Shown: piece after piece, positions 60,059 to 64,000 of the stretch
Numbering within the stretch: position 1 is the first letter of the stretch
Layout: every line of letters starts with the position of its first letter
Assembly: GCA_019009955.1 (NCBI GenBank)
Contig: CM032231.1
Location: 111,186,001 to 111,250,000 of the forward strand
Direction of reading: 5' to 3'
DNA length: 64,000 nucleotides
Origin: Riptortus pedestris
Taxonomy: Eukaryota; Arthropoda; Insecta; Hemiptera; Alydidae
Made by a program: the position numbers and the translations under genes
Notes under the pieces: model-generated
Database searches by the model: none
What the model saw: the letters and a program-made list of their open reading frames with translations, nothing else
What the model was told of the DNA's origin: nothing

Positions 60059-60649
60059 GGACACCTCTTAGACGAAATAAGGGGCCATCTGTCTCACTTC
60101 CTCTCGAATATTTTCAAATAAATTTTCAATTTTACTCTCCTTTGTGACACAATTTGTCAATTCAATCTTCAATTGCACGTTGGTCCCTACCTACACCATG
60201 ACAGCAATACCAACCGTTCAAACATGTATTTGCACATGTGTCTGTGTGCATGTCTTTATTCTCAAACACCGACATTTATAATTAATTAGTCGTCATTTTT
60301 CCTCGTAACTCTGTCCTCTTCAGACTAAATTTACTTAATTTCCCAAATGATTAAAATATCCTAAATTAATTTTAGTTTGAAAATAATGATACTTTAATAC
60401 CCCTGCTATTGTAAGGTATATGGGTATTGTGTATAGTTTGGTAGTTTGCGCAGCCTCTGCGTGAAGGACGTTTTCATTCCGTGTACGTTTTGGTGGAAAT
60501 CAGCCTGCGGTTCACTGAAGCAACTCATGTAGACAACATCATATACACGCCAAACCGTATGCTTTATTTTTGGGTTCAGTTGTATATCATAACGTACTTA
60601 CAATATTTCCAGCTACATATTCCATAGCCCTGCACTTAGGTTGTATATA

Positions 60650-61320
60650 CAGGGTGTCCCCAAACCAAACGGCCAAACTTTAGGGATCGATAGAGGATCG
60701 AAAAACTAAAACAAAAAGTCCTCTGGTTTTCGCTTCGTTTTCGAGAAAATCACAAAAACTAAAAATAGTTGTCCAAAAACTAGTTAAGGCCAATGGAAGA
60801 GCGGATTTTATTCCTTGAATGAATTTTAGCAATAAATATTATTCCAATACAATTATTGTATTCTAATCTTATACTAACAGAAAGGTAATTGAAAAAAAAA
60901 ATTATTTTTTATTAAGAAAAAATAATAAATACTTTTTTATTCAAATATTCATAGTATAAAAAAAATTACTTATTTAAAGTAGATAACATTATGAACAATA
61001 ACTGAAGATTAAAACATAAAAAAAGATTAAAAATTAAGAAAATTAATAAAATAATTAAATATTCTTACTTGGAAAACATGTTTTCTAAATTTACTCCTCT
61101 TAAATTAAAAAATTAAGCTTACTCAAAAAGCCAATAGTTTTTTGTAATTTAAATACATTATTAAAAAAAAAAATACACTTTTTTCACAACTATTTTCAGT
61201 TTTTTGTGATTTTCTCAAAAACGAAGCGAAAACGAGGCATATGCCAGAGGACTTTTTTTCTTAGTTTTTCGACCCTCTATCGATCCCTGAAGTTTGGCCG
61301 TTTGGTTTGGGGACACCCTG
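60650..61320 (-). mobile_element. Internally deleted derivative (MITE-like) of the DD41D mariner
   Basis: The same CAGGGTGTCC ends and long inverted repeats as the 17.7-kb element, with TA on both sides, but only 671 bp. The left 430 bp and right 240 bp match the full element. The transposase region (about 1.3 kb) is missing, with the junction near 61078-61082 after AAAACAT. It has no coding capacity and would depend on the transposase of a fuller copy. Confidence 0.9.
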
Positions 61321-61931
61321 TATATGTCATCAACTACTGACAAGTAATAAAAGGGAATGCAAAAGAATTATTATCAATTATAGTGAAATTAGTTTATTTA
61401 CATTATGTGGCTTAAGTCTAAGCATACAAAATACTCCTAACAAGGGATCATACCTGCCATGAAACGTGTTAAAAACTTATGATTATAGAATTATTTAATG
61501 AATATTTGTTATCATGTGCACTTTTATTTTTTTGAACTTCTCTAGTGACAGTAACACATTCCTGTATATCTTTATAATTCGGTGTTAAAATAAAAAGACA
61601 AAGAAAATACACTATAGATTACAAGATACAAAAATAATACCGATATTCTCCCTTGCTAAAAATATTTAAGAATACAGTTTAAACAATTATCATTCTTGTT
61701 AGTACGGCATTATAACAGAACATAAATAAAAATAACTTAATTTCTCTTAAAGGAAATCTGCTGACAAAATCAATCACACTTCTTACAAATACCAATTCCA
61801 AAAAGGGGGGGGGAAAGAAGAAAAAGACACAATATTCAATTTCAAATTTTCAGTTTTGTCAACATTTTGAAAGTTTGGTGAAAGATAAACAGGTTGTTGC
61901 CTAAGAAAATATAAACATTAAAAACAAAACG

Positions 61932-61971
<40 letters not shown>

Positions 61972-62338
61972 AACAGGTCTTAATAACAGGAAGTCTTCCT
62001 ACCAATTTCTTTATTAAAGTACAAGGCCTTTCATCATCATCAGCTGCTAACAAACAAAAAAGAAATATCTTTAGGCCAAGTGATGTTTCCAATGCTTACA
62101 TTATGTTCTAACAAAAATAGAATTACATACTTTAATACATAATTTCAAAATGTAAGTATTGGATACGTCACTTGGCCTAGGCCTGATTTTTTTTTTGTTT
62201 TTTTGTTAGCACCTGATGATGGGACGTTATTGCCGAAAGGCATTTAATAAAGAAATTGGTGGGAAGACTTCCTGTTATTAAGACCTGTTTCCCAGATCTG
62301 CACTCCCACGTCCAGCAACATACGAATTATATATATAC

Positions 62339-62391
<53 letters not shown>

Positions 62392-62567
62392 CGTGGTAAA
62401 GGGCACTTTGAATAAAAACACCACCATCTTCTTTTTAAATCTTTGTAATAGGCCTACTTGTTTAGTGGAAACCTCAAAAGATTTCAGAAGCTGGAGATGC
62501 ATTTATTTGAATTGACCCTGGACGAAGAAAAGCTCAATTAATTTAAATAATCAATATCAACCTACAC

Positions 62568-62615
<48 letters not shown>

Positions 62616-63590
62616 AACTGCGTGGTATGCACTAGTCTAAATGAGTTATTAACGCTCAATATATTAAATTAAAAATTAAAAGTTACTCATTATTCACCAC
62701 CCTGGCAAAAGTTATCACCAAGCTACAACTCGATACTTATAGTACAACATAGTTTTAATTATTTTTCTCTCTCATATCTCTCTCCCTCTCTCTCTCCTTT
62801 TGTGACATTTCCCCGTTGAAGATGGGTGAAGGGCCTTCGAAAAATAGCATGTCAAACACGTGGACCTCTAGACCACTTATAATGCCTTTGTATGAAGTTG
62901 AGGCGGTGACCAGAAATCTAAAATTTTTATCTAAAGATTGATTTATTTTCCATTTGTCTCTTGGATCTTGGACGATGGAATGAGGAGACAGCTATTTCTG
63001 AACACGAAAGTTTATCCCAATGTGAAGGAAAAGAGTTGTTTTATTACGCTGTAATGTTATTTCAGATATTATACTTTACGAGCATATACCTAAAACACTT
63101 TTGAGTTATTTATTTGAAGTAATAAATATAAAGTGCCATATCCATATAATAAACCACGAAACATGTAGGGCAGGTTCAATTTCAATCAAGTTTGCACCCG
63201 AAAAAAATATTTTTTGTTGGAGACCCTTGCCATCAAATTTGAAGAATATATAAAAAATATTGTGTCCAGAATAAGAAGAACAATGTACCACGTATTCGTC
63301 TTAAAATTCAATTTTATAGCCTTCCTATTTTCAAAAAGTTAAATAGCGCTGTGCTCATAGTAACTACATAACTAATTAAATTAGATTTCTTGGTCTAGTA
63401 ATTATTTTTATCTTTGTGAATAGTAAAGTACAAATACATATTTGCTTCTCTGTGTTCAGAACAGTTGATTAAGCTTAAAATAAATAACTATGTACATTTA
63501 ATTTATTTTTTTATGAAAAATGTAATTTTACTAATGGGAATCAGTCACAATACAAAAAATATATACATATACTCGAAGATCGGAGATCTC
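61321..63590. other. Region 3' of the tetraspanin exon
   Basis: Holds TA arrays (61933-61967, 62331-62389, 62570-62611), the 326-bp inverted repeat and a pyrimidine tract. No genes recognised. Confidence 0.45.
61967..62292. repeat. Imperfect 326-bp inverted repeat between two TA arrays
   Basis: The left arm GGAAACAGGTCTTAATAACA and onward is mirrored by TGTTATTAAGACCTGTTTCC at the right end; arms of about 140 bp pair with indels. Each arm also holds TTGGCCTA and TGATGATG text. No ORF. Confidence 0.8.
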
Positions 63591-63662
63591 TCAAACATGT
63601 CCTCTCATGTTTTGTCTCTTGATGGAAGTTGAAAGGATGAAAGCAAATACAACGCCCAGCAG
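63591..63662 (-). CDS. Probable last exon of a tetraspanin gene
   Basis: The acceptor is TTACACTTGCAG at 63663 and upward. The reading frame is LLGVVFAFILSTSIKRQNMR followed by GHV and a TGA stop at 63591. This is the pattern of the tetraspanin fourth transmembrane helix (LLGVVFA...) and its short cytoplasmic tail. An AATAAA-type signal lies about 90 bp downstream on the minus strand. The remaining exons must lie beyond 64000. Only 23 residues support the call, so another 4-TM family cannot be excluded. Confidence 0.55.
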   Translation of the reverse strand: MLGVVFAFILSTSIKRQNMRGHV

Positions 63663-64000
63663 CTGCAAGTGTAAGATATTATTAAATTAGTAAAATTATA
63701 TTGTTATTCTATGAAAATAATATACAATAAAGAGCTATATTAATTGTTAATTTCCAACACCATCCTTAAACAATACGTAGAATATTATTTGGCTTCTGAT
63801 GCATGTATATTTAGAGAACATTCATTTCCAAATTTTAGACATTAACTTAGTAAGAATTATTCTGTACTAATAAAATTCCATCCCTTGGTGGCTGTGTTAA
63901 TAAAGTAGATTTCCCACGTGTTGAATGACGAACTATTGATATTTTCTCTCCAAACAAGTTCTATTTCTAAGAGAGAATTCGATGAGTAAAAGTGAGGGTT
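63663..64000. other. Intron upstream of the tetraspanin exon
   Basis: AT-rich, with a small HINE-like end fragment at 63885-63930. No further exon seen before the window edge. Confidence 0.45.

Noticed and set aside
4030..62389. Many short frames containing YIYIYI or THTHTH runs
   Set aside because: Translations of (TA)n and (GT)n cores; the flanking residues are HINE-like sequence (for example [13 protein letters not shown]).

Overview
The window looks like AT-rich nuclear DNA of an insect. Evidence: a spliced odorant-receptor gene, a spliced insect-type GMC oxidoreductase, many (TA)n arrays, and arthropod-type transposons (Helitron-like, mariner, piggyBac, gypsy, BEL/Pao, Penelope-like, LINE, tRNA-derived SINE). 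I cannot name the order or species from sequence alone. Host coding sequence is only about 2.7 kb of 64 kb, and all host exons I could support are on the minus strand.

Layout. 3.4-12.0 kb: a partial odorant receptor (four exons; the middle exons and the last exon were not found), its introns filled with gypsy (minus) and BEL/Pao (plus) fragments and SINEs. 12.7-22.6 kb: repeat territory holding a 1.3-kb GATG-type microsatellite, a nearly intact 2-kb DD41D mariner, a LINE fragment and several copies of a Helitron-like family. 23.0 kb: a lone exon of a second odorant receptor. 24.9-31.0 kb: a tiny piggyBac-like MITE, a LINE broken by a solo LTR with a 4-bp target duplication, a second solo LTR and a SINE. 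29.0-46.2 kb: a complete six-exon GMC oxidoreductase gene (611 codons, secreted, glucose dehydrogenase-like), whose second intron uses a GC donor. 46.2-61.3 kb: dense Helitron-like copies, a DD34D mariner, a 72-bp minisatellite, a piggyBac derivative and a deleted derivative of the DD41D mariner. 63.6 kb: a probable last exon of a tetraspanin gene that continues beyond the right edge.

The dominant feature is one non-autonomous repeat family with at least 25 copies or fragments. Each copy has subterminal inverted repeats (AGCAGATTTCCC / GGGAAATCTGCT), a core (TA)n array and a 3' hairpin (ACGCAG-CCC-CTGCGT) just before the end. This is the layout of HINEs, the non-autonomous partners of Helentron/Helitron2 rolling-circle elements. 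Some copies sit head to tail, and two share the same SINE passenger at the same site.

The host genes show no operon-like linkage. The olfactory receptors are a likely small tandem cluster, and the GMC gene and tetraspanin are neighbours on the same strand.
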